This document shows, one piece after another, positions 16,525 through 25,110 of a stretch of 64,000 nt of DNA. The number at the start of each line of letters is the position of its first letter. Within the stretch, counting starts at the first letter, position 1. The stretch spans positions 1 to 64,000 of the forward strand of contig DASYOB010000086.1 of assembly GCA_036008175.1 (NCBI GenBank). Reading direction: 5' to 3'. The DNA is from DATARH01 sp036008175 (GTDB lineage: Bacteria; Pseudomonadota; Alphaproteobacteria; ATCC43930; CGMCC-115725). The position numbers and the translations under genes were made by a program. The notes beneath the pieces were generated by a model that did not search any database, had not been told where the DNA came from, and saw nothing but the letters and a program-made list of their open reading frames with translations.

Positions 16525-17493
16525 ATGATGACCCTTTCGCAACAGCTGACGCCGCTCGGCCTCCGCCGCGCCGGATTGGCTCGGCTGGCCATCGCGCTGG
16601 TCGGGATCGGCGTGCTGCTGATCCTGATCGCAGGCTCTTTCATGATCGTTCAACCAACCGAGATGGCCGGCAAGCGCCGGCTCGGCCAGGTCGTCGTCGA
16701 CCAGCCGCTCGGGCCGGGCCTGCATTTCAAGCTGCCGCTGATCGAGCAGATCGACAAATTGCAGGTCTCGCTGGAAACCTACGGGATCAATCATCTGTCG
16801 GTGAACACGATCGACAATCAGCCGATCGCGATTGCCGTCGGCCTGACATACCGGATTCCGGCGGCGGCGGTGCTGAAGCTGCTCTATGAGGTCGGGCGGG
16901 CCGGCAATGTCGATATTGGCGAAAATTTCCAGCGCATCATCGCCGATCGCACGGCCAAGATCTTCGCGCAGCAGAACACGACGACAATCAGCGAAAACCG
17001 CGAACGCCTGTCGAGCTCGCTCCGGCAGCTCCTCGCCACCGATCTGGGGCGGCTCTACGGCATCGAGGTCATCGATTTCCAGATCGCGCAGATCACCTAC
17101 TCCGACAGCTTCCGGGCCTCGGTCGAGGCGGCGGTCAAGGCGAAGAACGAAGCGGTGGCGGCGGAAAACACCGTCAACCGCATCCGCTTCGAGGCGCAGC
17201 AGGCGGTCGCTCGCGCCAATGGCGAGGCCGAGGCCAAATTGAAGCTCGCCGATGCCGATCGCCAGGCGGCGATCCTCGCCGCGCAGGGACGCGCCGAGGC
17301 GATCCGGCTCGAAGGCGAAACCCGATCGGCCGTGCTGACCCGCTATGCCGACCTGCTGCGCGGCAATCCGACGGTCGTCGACCTGGTCAGGGCCGATCGC
17401 TGGAACGGCGTCTTGCCGGCGACCTTGCTCGAAGGCTCGGGCGGCGTGCCGTTGATCAGCCTGCCGCATTCCGAGCCGGCAGCCCCAAAGTAG
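16525..17493 (+). CDS. SPFH/Band 7 membrane protein (HflK/stomatin-like)
   Basis: 322 residues. One N-terminal membrane helix (~23-45), then an SPFH domain (KLPLIEQIDKLQVSLETY ... LTYRIPAAAVLKLLYEVG ... GIEVIDFQIAQITY) and a long coiled coil (~195-265) rich in Ala, Glu and Arg (EAAVKAKNEAVAAENTVNR), ending in a short flexible tail. This is the architecture of HflK/HflC, prohibitins and stomatins, which form ring scaffolds in the inner membrane and control proteases or lipid domains. There is no hflC or ftsH partner here, so it is probably a lone stomatin-type protein. Confidence 0.85.
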   Translation: MMTLSQQLTPLGLRRAGLARLAIALVGIGVLLILIAGSFMIVQPTEMAGKRRLGQVVVDQPLGPGLHFKLPLIEQIDKLQVSLETYGINHLSVNTIDNQPIAIAVGLTYRIPAAAVLKLLYEVGRAGNVDIGENFQRIIADRTAKIFAQQNTTTISENRERLSSSLRQLLATDLGRLYGIEVIDFQIAQITYSDSFRASVEAAVKAKNEAVAAENTVNRIRFEAQQAVARANGEAEAKLKLADADRQAAILAAQGRAEAIRLEGETRSAVLTRYADLLRGNPTVVDLVRADRWNGVLPATLLEGSGGVPLISLPHSEPAAPK

Positions 17494-17617
17494 CTCGGCG
17501 AAACGCCGGGCGCCGGGGGTGGCCTGACACCTCCGCCGGATCGACCCTCGCCCTCGCGTGTTTTGGATGTATGGCATTTGCGCCGCACCCGGCGCGCGAG
17601 AGAGAAAGGATCTGGCT

Positions 17618-18061
17618 ATGGACCGGCACGATGTGATCGCTACGCTCAACGAGCTGATCGAGACATGCACGGACGGCGAAGAGGGGTTCCGCACCTGTGC
17701 CGAGGGGGTCAAGAACCCGCAGCTCAAGGTTTTCTTTGAGAAACGGGCGGAACGCTGCGCGCTCGGCGCGGCGCAGCTCGAAGGCAAGGTGGCCGAACTC
17801 GGCGGCGATCCGCGGCGCGGCGGCTCGCCGAGCGCCATGCTGCATCGTTTCTGGATCAATATCCGCTCCACGATCTCCGGCATGGATGAAGAGGCGGTGC
17901 TCGCCGAATGCGAGCGCGGCGAGGATTTCGCCAAGACCGCCTATGAGGAGGCGCTGCGCTGCGATCTTCCCGGCGATGTGCGGGTCATGATCGCCAAGCA
18001 ATATCGCGAGGTCAGGGAAAACCACGACCGCGTCCGCGACATGCGCAACGCGATGGCTTAG
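17618..18061 (+). CDS. PA2169-family four-helix-bundle protein (DUF2383)
   Basis: 147 residues from ATG 17618, with GAGAGAAAGGA upstream. All-helical, ferritin-like: DVIATLNELIETCTDGEEGFRTCAEGV, then ECERGEDFAKTAYEEALR and VRENHDRVRDMRNAM. Length and these blocks match the PA2169/DUF2383 family, which are cytosolic four-helix bundles with stress-associated expression and no proven reaction. Conserved acidic and His residues hint at metal binding, unproven. It stands 124 bases after the SPFH gene on the same strand. Confidence 0.82.
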   Translation: MDRHDVIATLNELIETCTDGEEGFRTCAEGVKNPQLKVFFEKRAERCALGAAQLEGKVAELGGDPRRGGSPSAMLHRFWINIRSTISGMDEEAVLAECERGEDFAKTAYEEALRCDLPGDVRVMIAKQYREVRENHDRVRDMRNAMA

Positions 18062-18119
18062 CGAACGGACGACCGCTTCCCCCGAGCTCGGCTCATCGGT
18101 TGCGCTGACGGGAGAGTCT

Positions 18120-18173
18120 CAATCCGGACACTATTGCCAGCGTCCTTTCTTTAATCACAATATATCCGGATTG
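18120..18173. repeat. Spaced inverted repeat CAATCCGGA...TCCGGATTG in an AT-rich gap
   Basis: Two perfect 9-base arms, 18120-18128 and 18165-18173, separated by 36 bases that are noticeably AT-rich against the surrounding coding sequence. It lies between two convergent genes, so it is not an obvious promoter operator. It could be a loop-forming binding site or a remnant. Confidence 0.4.
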
Positions 18174-18199
18174 TCAAGAACAAAATACGGGTTTAGGCA

Positions 18200-18991
18200 T
18201 CATGGAATGCGCCTTATTAGGGCCGGTCGGCGGCGAGGATCGCGACCGGATAGGCGTATTCTATGCGGTCGCCGGCGCGGCGCACCGGAATGCCGAGGCC
18301 GTCGTCCTCGATCGAGGCGGCGAACAAATCGATGATCTTCTGTTCGTCGCCCGGGTTCGGGAACGAGCGCGCCAGCAGTTTGAACTTCGTCCCGCAGCTC
18401 GTAAGAGCTCGCGCGCGGCTCCCCGAGCCCGGCCGCGCGATATAGCCACTTCAGCTCGTCGAGGCTGAGGCAGCGGGCGTGCGACGGGTCGCGCAGCTTT
18501 TCGAGGCGGTTGAACTCGGCAGCCTTCCTCGGATCGGGCGAGGCGCAGGTGTCGACGACGACAATCCGCCCGCCCGGCCGACACACCCGCACCATCTCGG
18601 CGAACACCGCTTCGGGCCGCAGAAAGTGATGCACCGCGAAGCGGGTCGCGACGATCGAGAACGAGGCGTCCGGAAAAGGTAGATGCTCGACGTCGCCCTC
18701 CCGCCAGGTGACGTTGGCGACGCCCTTCTCGGCGGCGAGAGCGCGGGCGCGCTCCAGCATCGCCGGGGTCATGTCGATGCCGGTGGCATGCCGCACATGC
18801 GGCGCGAACGCGCAGACGACAATGCCGCCGCCGCACGCGACGTCGAGCACCTCGTCCTCCGGGCCGGCGCGGGCGGCGTCGACGATCAGCTTCAGCGCGC
18901 CCGCATCGGCGATCGGCGCGGCGGTCGAGAACGGCGTCGCCTGCCGGGTGAACTGGTCGCGGATCAGCTCGCTATGCGCGGCATCGGTCAT
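18200..18991 (-). CDS. Class I SAM-dependent methyltransferase, frameshifted C-terminus
   Basis: From ATG 18991 the protein shows a Rossmann methyltransferase: VLDVACGGGIVVCAF (motif I, SAM), TGIDMTPAMLE (motif II acidic), EGDVEHLPFPDASFSIV (motifs III-IV) and GGRIVVVDTCA. After SSYELRDE the frame drifts into arginine/proline-rich sequence ending at 18200. One extra base near 18385 explains it: dropping it gives F-K-L-L-A-R-S-F-P-N-P-G-D-E and a natural ending Y-A-Y-P-V-A-I-L-A-A-D-R-P with TAA at 18217-18219. The SAM domain is intact, the substrate-side tail is lost. The start overlaps the upstream flavin oxidoreductase stop (ATGA). Sequence error or recent mutation cannot be separated here. 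Confidence 0.82.
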   Translation of the reverse strand: MTDAAHSELIRDQFTRQATPFSTAAPIADAGALKLIVDAARAGPEDEVLDVACGGGIVVCAFAPHVRHATGIDMTPAMLERARALAAEKGVANVTWREGDVEHLPFPDASFSIVATRFAVHHFLRPEAVFAEMVRVCRPGGRIVVVDTCASPDPRKAAEFNRLEKLRDPSHARCLSLDELKWLYRAAGLGEPRASSYELRDEVQTAGALVPEPGRRTEDHRFVRRLDRGRRPRHSGAPRRRPHRIRLSGRDPRRRPALIRRIP

Positions 18992-20040
18992 TGTTCCCTC
19001 CGGCGGAATTGCGGCGCGACCTCGCGCAGGAACAGGCTGAGGCTTTGCGCCGCCAGCTCGTGCGGCATCGGCCCCATGCGGAAGACGCCGATGATCCCGC
19101 CGATGCCGAGCCGGTCGAGCGCCGCGATGTCTTCGGCGACGGTCGCCGGCGCGCCGTGGAGCACGCCGTCGCCCCTGCCCGTGCGCGCGCCCGGCAGATC
19201 GCCCGCCGGGACCTCGATACGCAGCCCCGTGTCGGCGTAGATGCGGTTGCGCATCTCCGCACGGCTCTGGGTCATCGCCGCGAAGTACGGGAGCGCGATG
19301 CGCTCGGCCTCGGCATCGGTCTCGGCGAGGCACAGGCTGCGCCAGACCCAGCTTGCGTCGAGGTTGCGGGCGATCGCCTCGTCGTCGTAGCCGGCCTCGC
19401 GCATCGTCTGGCGATAGACGCCGACCCGGCGGGCGGTCGTCTCCAGCGACTGCACGTTCATCATGAATGGCTGGCCCCGGCGCGCCAGCTCGATCAGCGA
19501 CGCGTCGCCCGAGGAGCCGCGGATCACCGGCGGATGCGGCTTCGTATAGGGGCGCGGCCGCAGCATCGGCACCTGGAGCTGCCAGAACCGGCCGTCATGC
19601 GCGAACTCGCCCCCGGTCCACGCCTTGATCATGATGTCCTCGGCCTCGTCGAGGCGCGCCTGCGCCTCGTGATGGTCGATGCCAAAGCCCTGATAATCGT
19701 AGATGTTGTAGGAGCTGCCGCGGCCGAGCCCGACAATCAGCCGCCCTTTCAGCAGATGATCGAGCAACGCCATCTGCTCGGCGAGACGGATCGGGTGGTG
19801 CAGCGCCGTCTGGATCACGGCAAAGCCGATCCCGGCATGATGCATCGAGCCGGCGAGCGCGCCGGCGAGGCCGATCGGATCGGCATAGACCGAGATGCCG
19901 TCGAAATGATGCTCGGCGAGCCAGACGATGTCGGCGCCGAGCTCGTCGGCCAGCAGCGCCTCGCGCATGGTCTCGTCGATGACCTCGCCATCGCGCGCCG
20001 GATCGCGGCTGTCGGGAAACAGGAAATTGCCGAACCGCAT
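18988..20040 (-). CDS. LLM-class flavin-dependent oxidoreductase
   Basis: 350 residues from ATG 20040 (an alternative start lies 15 bases upstream). Bacterial luciferase-like TIM barrel: MRFGNFLFPDSRDP, WLAEHHFDG (the signature AEHHF), ALHHPIRLAEQMALLDHLLKGRLIVGLGRGS (flavin phosphate region), and PPVIRGSSGDASLIELARRG. Members use FMNH2 or F420 to mono-oxygenate or reduce small organic molecules, often with a separate flavin reductase; none is adjacent. The stop overlaps the methyltransferase start, so the two are translationally coupled and probably serve one small-molecule pathway, of unknown substrate. Confidence 0.87.
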   Translation of the reverse strand: MRFGNFLFPDSRDPARDGEVIDETMREALLADELGADIVWLAEHHFDGISVYADPIGLAGALAGSMHHAGIGFAVIQTALHHPIRLAEQMALLDHLLKGRLIVGLGRGSSYNIYDYQGFGIDHHEAQARLDEAEDIMIKAWTGGEFAHDGRFWQLQVPMLRPRPYTKPHPPVIRGSSGDASLIELARRGQPFMMNVQSLETTARRVGVYRQTMREAGYDDEAIARNLDASWVWRSLCLAETDAEAERIALPYFAAMTQSRAEMRNRIYADTGLRIEVPAGDLPGARTGRGDGVLHGAPATVAEDIAALDRLGIGGIIGVFRMGPMPHELAAQSLSLFLREVAPQFRRREQ

Positions 20041-20178
20041 GCTTAGCCTTTCCAAATCAGCGACTTAGACTTTGGATACTGGAAAACCAGCCACAACAGA
20101 TCAATGGCTTACCACGAAAATGGCGAACCTGCGCGCCTCGACTTTGGGCATCCGGCCCGGCTGGCCGATCGCTGCCGA

Positions 20179-21189
20179 CTAGGCGACCCGCAGCAGCTTT
20201 TCGAGCGTGCCGCCGAGGATCGCCTTGTGTTGGCTGGACGGCAGGGCCAACTCGCCGACTGCATCCACCGCTCTGTCGCAGCGCATCGAAAACGGATAGT
20301 CGGTGCCGAGGACCACCCGATCGGCGCCCATGCGATCCACCAGAAACCGCAACGACAGGTCGTTGTGGGTCAGACTGTCGCAGTAGATGTTCCGCAGATA
20401 GGCGCTGGGCGGCTTCGGCAACCCTTTGAACGCGGCCGGCTGCGCGCGGTAACCCTGATCGAGGCGCCCGATCTGATACGGGAAAAACCCGCCGCCATGC
20501 GCCAGAACGATCTTCAATCGCGGCAGCCGTTCAAATGCGCCACTGGCGATCAGCCGCGATGCCGCGGTCGCTGTCTCCATCGGAAAGCCGAGGACATTCC
20601 ACAGGTGGTAGTCTTTGATCCGGCTGATGTCGCCGGCGTTCTGCGGATGCAGAAAGAGAGGCACGTCGAGCCGCTCGGCCATCGCGAGGACCGGCGCGAC
20701 GCTCGGATCGTCGAGGTCCGTGCCATTGACATGCGTGCAGATCGAGGCGCCCTTCAGGTTGAGCTGCCGGACGGCACGCTCCAGCTCGCGCGCTGCGCGG
20801 ATTCCGTCTTGCAGCGGCAGCGCCGCCAGCGGCAGGAACCGATCGGGGTAGGCGCGCGCCATTTGCGCCAACCCGTCATTGATCGTGCGCGCCAGCCGCT
20901 CGGCGAGATCTGGAGATGTCCAATAGAGGAACAGCTCCGGCGGCAGGCTGACCGCGGCGGCATCGAGCCTGCGTTGATCCATCGCCAGCAAAATTTGCCG
21001 TTCATCATATTGGCTGGCAGAGATCCGTGTGCCCGGCTCGACGACGACTCCCTGCGGCGCGTGGAAAACCAGGCGATCTCCGTCGGAATCGCTCACAATC
21101 TCGACCGCTTCGTCAAACGCTCGCCGGCGCAGAGCCTCGACCAGCAAGGGCGGCACGACGTGAAAGTGGATATCGATGGCGGTCGTCAT
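20179..21189 (-). CDS. Amidohydrolase family 2 (ACMSD-like decarboxylase/hydrolase)
   Basis: 336 residues from ATG 21189; the open frame beyond it is unrelated sequence. MTTAIDIHFHVVPPLL contains the metal-binding H-x-H (IDIHFH), PLFLHPQNAG supplies a further metal His, LAHGGGFFPYQIGRLD the catalytic His region, and LGTDYPF the metal Asp. This is the alpha-amino-beta-carboxymuconate-semialdehyde decarboxylase (ACMSD)-like branch (Amidohydro_2), zinc enzymes that decarboxylate or hydrate aromatic-ring-derived acids. It lies 138 bases downstream of the flavin oxidoreductase start on the same strand, so the three genes (this, then LLM, then methyltransferase) could form a small aromatic-compound unit; that is inference. 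Confidence 0.85.
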   Translation of the reverse strand: MTTAIDIHFHVVPPLLVEALRRRAFDEAVEIVSDSDGDRLVFHAPQGVVVEPGTRISASQYDERQILLAMDQRRLDAAAVSLPPELFLYWTSPDLAERLARTINDGLAQMARAYPDRFLPLAALPLQDGIRAARELERAVRQLNLKGASICTHVNGTDLDDPSVAPVLAMAERLDVPLFLHPQNAGDISRIKDYHLWNVLGFPMETATAASRLIASGAFERLPRLKIVLAHGGGFFPYQIGRLDQGYRAQPAAFKGLPKPPSAYLRNIYCDSLTHNDLSLRFLVDRMGADRVVLGTDYPFSMRCDRAVDAVGELALPSSQHKAILGGTLEKLLRVA

Positions 21190-21353
21190 GCGATGTGATG
21201 CGCAATCGTCATCGGGGGACGCATCAATATCGGCGGGAGTTGCCCCGTCGCGGACGTTCCACCTCGAAAACCCATCACACCAGAGCTTCAATGCACGGTT
21301 GAACAGGCCCGTGCGGCAGATCAGAGTGCGACGCTCCACTGCATGGGGGCACG

Positions 21354-22844
21354 ATGCGCTTTCTTCCTGAAGGGGCTCGCGGTCTACATAAGTATTCCGG
21401 CGGCGTGTTCCAGCACTGTAGGTGCTTGGTACGGCGTACCGGGCTCGGAATCCTGGTACTCGCTGGAGCAAGTCTTGTCAGTGATTCCGCCGCGCTTTTT
21501 CTGCAGGTTGACCGAAAACCAGTAGGCGCCGCCTTTGCGCAGCAGGCGTCGACAGTGCAGCCGCTTTCGGCCAACGATGTATCTTGGTTGTTTCCTCCGC
21601 CGGTCCGGGCCGAAGATTTTGATACCTTGATCTCGATCCGTGACCTCACCACCCAGAACCCAGAAGATCCGACAAAGCACGATCCGCTTTGGCCCGATGC
21701 AGAGTTCGCGCAATTTCTCTCAATCACCGCCAGTCCCGCCGCGCTAGTCGCAGGGACACCGCCGCAGCGGATCAGCTTACCCCCCGAAGTCCGGTCGATC
21801 GATGTTTGGCGGATCGCTGGGGTTCGCATCGACGCCGGTGCACCGGGCCTCTCGGATGATATCCGGGAGCAATTCGGGCAATCGCCGGAGGTGCGGCTCA
21901 TCCTCCAGCCGGTGACGCGGAACGCGGATGGCACGCCGAAAGTGCACGACATCGCGGCGCATCTCAAATTTGCCTTCGTGAAGGAGATCCCCGGCCTCCC
22001 GCCGCAACTCGGCTGTTTCCCTCGCCAGATACCCGACCTCATAGCCTTCAGGGGAATCGTTGAAGAGCTTGCTTCCCTGCGGACCAAGTTAGGCGAAGGC
22101 CAGCTTGGCGCGAACAAGGTCACGACCTCCGGCACTTCCTTAGGCGTTCACCCCGGACTGAAAGACCCAACCACAGCAAGCCAGGTCCGCCAGGAGATGA
22201 AGGCCTTTCTCGAGCGGCATGTTTCCGGTCGCCGCTTGGCCGGCATGGCGGTTATGGGACTTCCTGAGGGAGCCTCCGCGCCCTGGATCTTCTTGTCGAT
22301 GCTGAACCTGGCGCCCATCCTGCCGAACGGCATATTCGTCCCACTGAAAAGTCCCGCGCTGGATGGCCAGCAATTCGCTCAGATGTTGAATCCTGTCGGA
22401 TCACCATCGCGGGTCGTCGCAACCCCGCATTCAAACAATCTCGCGGCGATCACGTGCCGGAACGCCGCAGTCCCATTTGCTGAGTTACCGATCGGCGAAC
22501 GGAACGGGGCGTCCACGGCGGAGCTTTTTGCCACTCCGTCACCGCCACCGGATAAGGTAAGAAGCATCCTCGATCTGATTGCCGACCCGGCTAAAAGCCA
22601 CTTTTTCAATACCGACTGCGTGAGCTGTCACACGGAGACGCGACGCGGCATGGACTTGCTGGGGATAACGGAGATACCCGGAATCGATACGGCCGTCTTG
22701 CCCAATGGCCAGTATAATGTGCGTAATTTTGGCTGGTCGCCGCCGATCGAAGGACCTGTCCAGGGTACTGTCACCCGACGCACCGCCGCGGAGACGGCCG
22801 CGGTGGTAACATTCATCAATTCAAAGGTCCTCACCCCGCCGTAG
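21354..22844 (+). CDS. Exported hypothetical protein with one CXXCH haem-type motif
   Basis: 496 residues. A basic RR stretch and a hydrophobic segment (GILVLAGASLVSDSAALFL, ~31-50) followed by AAFAQQA suggest a signal peptide cut near residue 62; the true start may be a later GTG or TTG, since the N-region is long. The body has no domain I recognise until C422-V-S-C425-H426 in NTDCVSCHTETRRG, a c-type haem attachment motif near the C-terminus. Only one such motif occurs. A candidate distal ligand cannot be named. It is divergent from the ACMSD-like gene, with ~165 bases between the starts. It may be a periplasmic one-haem redox protein of an undescribed family. Confidence 0.65.
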   Translation: MRFLPEGARGLHKYSGGVFQHCRCLVRRTGLGILVLAGASLVSDSAALFLQVDRKPVGAAFAQQASTVQPLSANDVSWLFPPPVRAEDFDTLISIRDLTTQNPEDPTKHDPLWPDAEFAQFLSITASPAALVAGTPPQRISLPPEVRSIDVWRIAGVRIDAGAPGLSDDIREQFGQSPEVRLILQPVTRNADGTPKVHDIAAHLKFAFVKEIPGLPPQLGCFPRQIPDLIAFRGIVEELASLRTKLGEGQLGANKVTTSGTSLGVHPGLKDPTTASQVRQEMKAFLERHVSGRRLAGMAVMGLPEGASAPWIFLSMLNLAPILPNGIFVPLKSPALDGQQFAQMLNPVGSPSRVVATPHSNNLAAITCRNAAVPFAELPIGERNGASTAELFATPSPPPDKVRSILDLIADPAKSHFFNTDCVSCHTETRRGMDLLGITEIPGIDTAVLPNGQYNVRNFGWSPPIEGPVQGTVTRRTAAETAAVVTFINSKVLTPP

Positions 22845-23375
22845 CGGCCTGGTTGGCGTTGTCACGACGTTGTTGGGCCCATCGACGCATCTCGCTCGGA
22901 GTCCGGCTGGTATTCGCCGGCATTGTACCTCGGACCTCTTCGGCTCAGCGTCTTATTCCCTCAGCGGCATTGTCAACTTAGTCTGAACTGCGCCATTTCG
23001 TGCACGTTCCAGAAATGCGATGCGAACGTCCGCTTCGTGGCGACCGGGGTCATCCGCCGACATCGGCCCCGAAAGTCGGTTTAGGGTCGACCTCGGCCGA
23101 TGTCTCGCCGAGCGATGGATGGCCTTGCTGCCCCTGAGCGGAAGCCGATAGTGCGCCAGAGAATTGATCGAGTTGATGCAAACGGCCATTCCCGCCTCTC
23201 GCCGAAGGGCGGACCCTCTCACACTGGGGTGGTTTCATACCGACCAAGCGCCGATCCGAGGCATGGGGTGCCTAATTTCGCCATAAAGTGCAATGGACAG
23301 CCGCGAGGGGCTCTCTTACTCTTCGCAGTCAAGGCTCCGCAAATGGAGCCGTCTCGAACAGAGGAGTGCTTAACG
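22845..23375. other. Gene-poor interval with a degenerate dispersed-repeat copy
   Basis: 531 bases with no convincing gene. The short frames on either strand have no recognisable domain. At 23024-23041 GAACGTCCGCTTCGTGGC resembles GAATGTCCGCTTCTCAGC at 24825-24842 and a GAATGGCGGCTTCGGGTC stretch at 41983-42000, suggesting remnants of one dispersed element. The last bases hold a clear Shine-Dalgarno (AGAGGAG) for the MFS gene. Confidence 0.45.
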
Positions 23376-24656
23376 ATGGCGATCCCTGCCAGCGATGTCC
23401 GTATGCCTTGGTGGAAGGAGCCCACCAAGGATCAATGGTATGCGTTTGGAGCGGCATGGCTTGGGTGGGTGCTCGATTCCTTCGATTTCACCGTGTTTCT
23501 GTTGATCATGGTGCCGATCGCCACGGAATTTAACGTCCCGCTGACGGATGTGGCGATCGTCTTCACCCTGACCTTGTGGATGCGCCTTGTCGGTGCGACG
23601 GCGGCCGGCTGGATGGCCGACCGGATGGGCCGCAAGACGCCGCTGATGATTTCCATCGCCTGGTTCTCGGTATGCAATTTCATCGCCGGGTTCTCCCCCA
23701 CTTTCTGGTTCCTCCTCTTGTTCCGCACGCTCCTCGGCATCGGCATGGGCGCCGAGTGGCCGGCTGGCGCCGCGCTCGCGATGGAACAATGGCCGATACG
23801 CTCGCGCGGCTTTATGAGCGGCGTGCTGCAAGGCTCGTGGGGTCTCGGCTTCCTGCTGTCGAGCGCGTGCTACTGGCTGCTCTTCGACAAATGGGGGTGG
23901 CGCGGCATGCTGTGGATCGGCATCGCTCCGGCGCTGGCGATCGTCTACGTCCGCTTCTTCGTCAAGGAGCCGGAAGTCTGGGTCGAAAACCAGCGCCTTC
24001 AGAAGGCGGAGAACCGCCAAGTCAAGGCGCCGCTCGCGGCGATTTTCCGCCGCGGCATTGCCGGCAATATGCTCAACGCATGCTGGTTCCAGTGCGCCGG
24101 GTTCGTCACCTACTATTCGATCAACGCGCTGTTCGCGACCCACCTGCAGAAGGATCTGGGGCTCTCGACCGCGCTGATCGCGACCCCGATAATGCTGGCG
24201 AACCTGCTCGTGTTCCTCGCCAGTTCGAGTTGGGGGATCGTGTCGGATCGCATCGGTCGCCGCTGGGCGATGATCATTCCGGCCGTCATCTCGATGGCGA
24301 TCGTGCCGATCTATCTGCTCTCGCAGAACACGCTGGTGATCGTCGGCGGCTTCGTCGCGATCGGCTTGTTCGCCGGAGGCGGCATGTACGGCCAGGTTCC
24401 GGCCTATCTGAACGAGCGCTACCCCACCGAGGTCCGAGCGACGGCATCCGCCTTCAGCTACCATGTCGGCGCGATCGCGGGCGGTATGGTGCCGCCGATC
24501 CTGACCTACTTCGCGACCGATCCATCCTGGAACCTCGGCTTCGCGATCCCGATGCTGATCGGAACGCTGTTCGGGCTGACCAATTTCGTAATCGCGCTGC
24601 TGCTCGGGCCCGAGACGAGAGGTACCGAAATGGTTCCCGATCTCGTCATCGCCTGA
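23376..24656 (+). CDS. MFS transporter, aromatic acid/monocarboxylate:H+ symporter type
   Basis: 426 residues from ATG 23376 (AGAGGAG upstream); the open frame before it is not coding. Twelve membrane helices. The N-terminal LDSFDFTVFLLIMVPI, the loop GWMADRMGRKTPLM (motif A, G-x-x-x-D-x-x-G-R-x), RTLLGIGMGAEWPAGAALAMEQWP and the second-half GIVSDRIGRRWAM mark the sugar/acid symporter group; the WLGWVLDSFDF start is typical of the AAHS/lactate (Jen1-like) carriers. It probably imports a carboxylate with protons. No catabolic gene for a specific acid is in the same operon. It ends at a GC-rich hairpin with a short T run. Confidence 0.88.
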   Translation: MAIPASDVRMPWWKEPTKDQWYAFGAAWLGWVLDSFDFTVFLLIMVPIATEFNVPLTDVAIVFTLTLWMRLVGATAAGWMADRMGRKTPLMISIAWFSVCNFIAGFSPTFWFLLLFRTLLGIGMGAEWPAGAALAMEQWPIRSRGFMSGVLQGSWGLGFLLSSACYWLLFDKWGWRGMLWIGIAPALAIVYVRFFVKEPEVWVENQRLQKAENRQVKAPLAAIFRRGIAGNMLNACWFQCAGFVTYYSINALFATHLQKDLGLSTALIATPIMLANLLVFLASSSWGIVSDRIGRRWAMIIPAVISMAIVPIYLLSQNTLVIVGGFVAIGLFAGGGMYGQVPAYLNERYPTEVRATASAFSYHVGAIAGGMVPPILTYFATDPSWNLGFAIPMLIGTLFGLTNFVIALLLGPETRGTEMVPDLVIA

Positions 24657-24669
24657 GTAAGCCTACGAC

Positions 24670-24709
24670 AAGCCGCCCTCTTCCAGCGACCCGGGCGGAG
24701 GGCGGTTTG
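24670..24709 (+). terminator. Probable intrinsic terminator of the MFS gene
   Basis: AAGCCGCCCTC (24670-24680) pairs with GAGGGCGGTTT (24698-24708), one G-T wobble, loop of 17 bases, ending in a short T-rich stretch. It lies 13 bases past the stop. Confidence 0.65.
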
Positions 24710-25110
24710 TCGGCAAAGCCGAGGCGTACCGACCGATTGAAGGCGCGCCAGATTTTGACCGCGCGATCAGGTTCGGCCACAGCCCGAATGACGAATCAAA
24801 TCAGCGGCTCCCACGGACATATCTGAATGTCCGCTTCTCAGCCGACCTACCCATCCACCGGCGAAGTCATTAAAGTCAGCTCAGGGTCCCAAACTGGTTA
24901 TTGACGGTTCGAGCGCGCCTCGACCGGTCCTGCCCGATAGCCGACCTCCAGCACGGACCGCCAGACGTCGATCATCCGATGCCGCCGGGCCAGCCGCAAA
25001 CAATTGTGCCCCTTCCCCGCACAGAGATCTTGAGAGCTAGCCGTTGACATAGGTGTATACGCCCTTATTTTGCAGCTTGATACTCGCAACGCCTTTGGGG
25101 CGGTCCCGAC
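24710..25110. other. Intergenic interval, possible repeat and gene remnant
   Basis: About 400 bases without a supported gene. It carries GAATGTCCGCTTCTCAGC at 24825-24842, the best copy of the dispersed motif seen elsewhere in intergenic DNA here. On the minus strand near 24898-25000 a short frame ending RHRMIDVWRSVLEVGYRAG has a protein-like look and may be the tail of a lost gene; I cannot name it. Confidence 0.35.

Noticed and set aside
24898..25089. 63-residue minus-strand frame before the epoxide hydrolase
   Set aside because: Only the end looks protein-like; no start signal or family, so it is left as a possible remnant.
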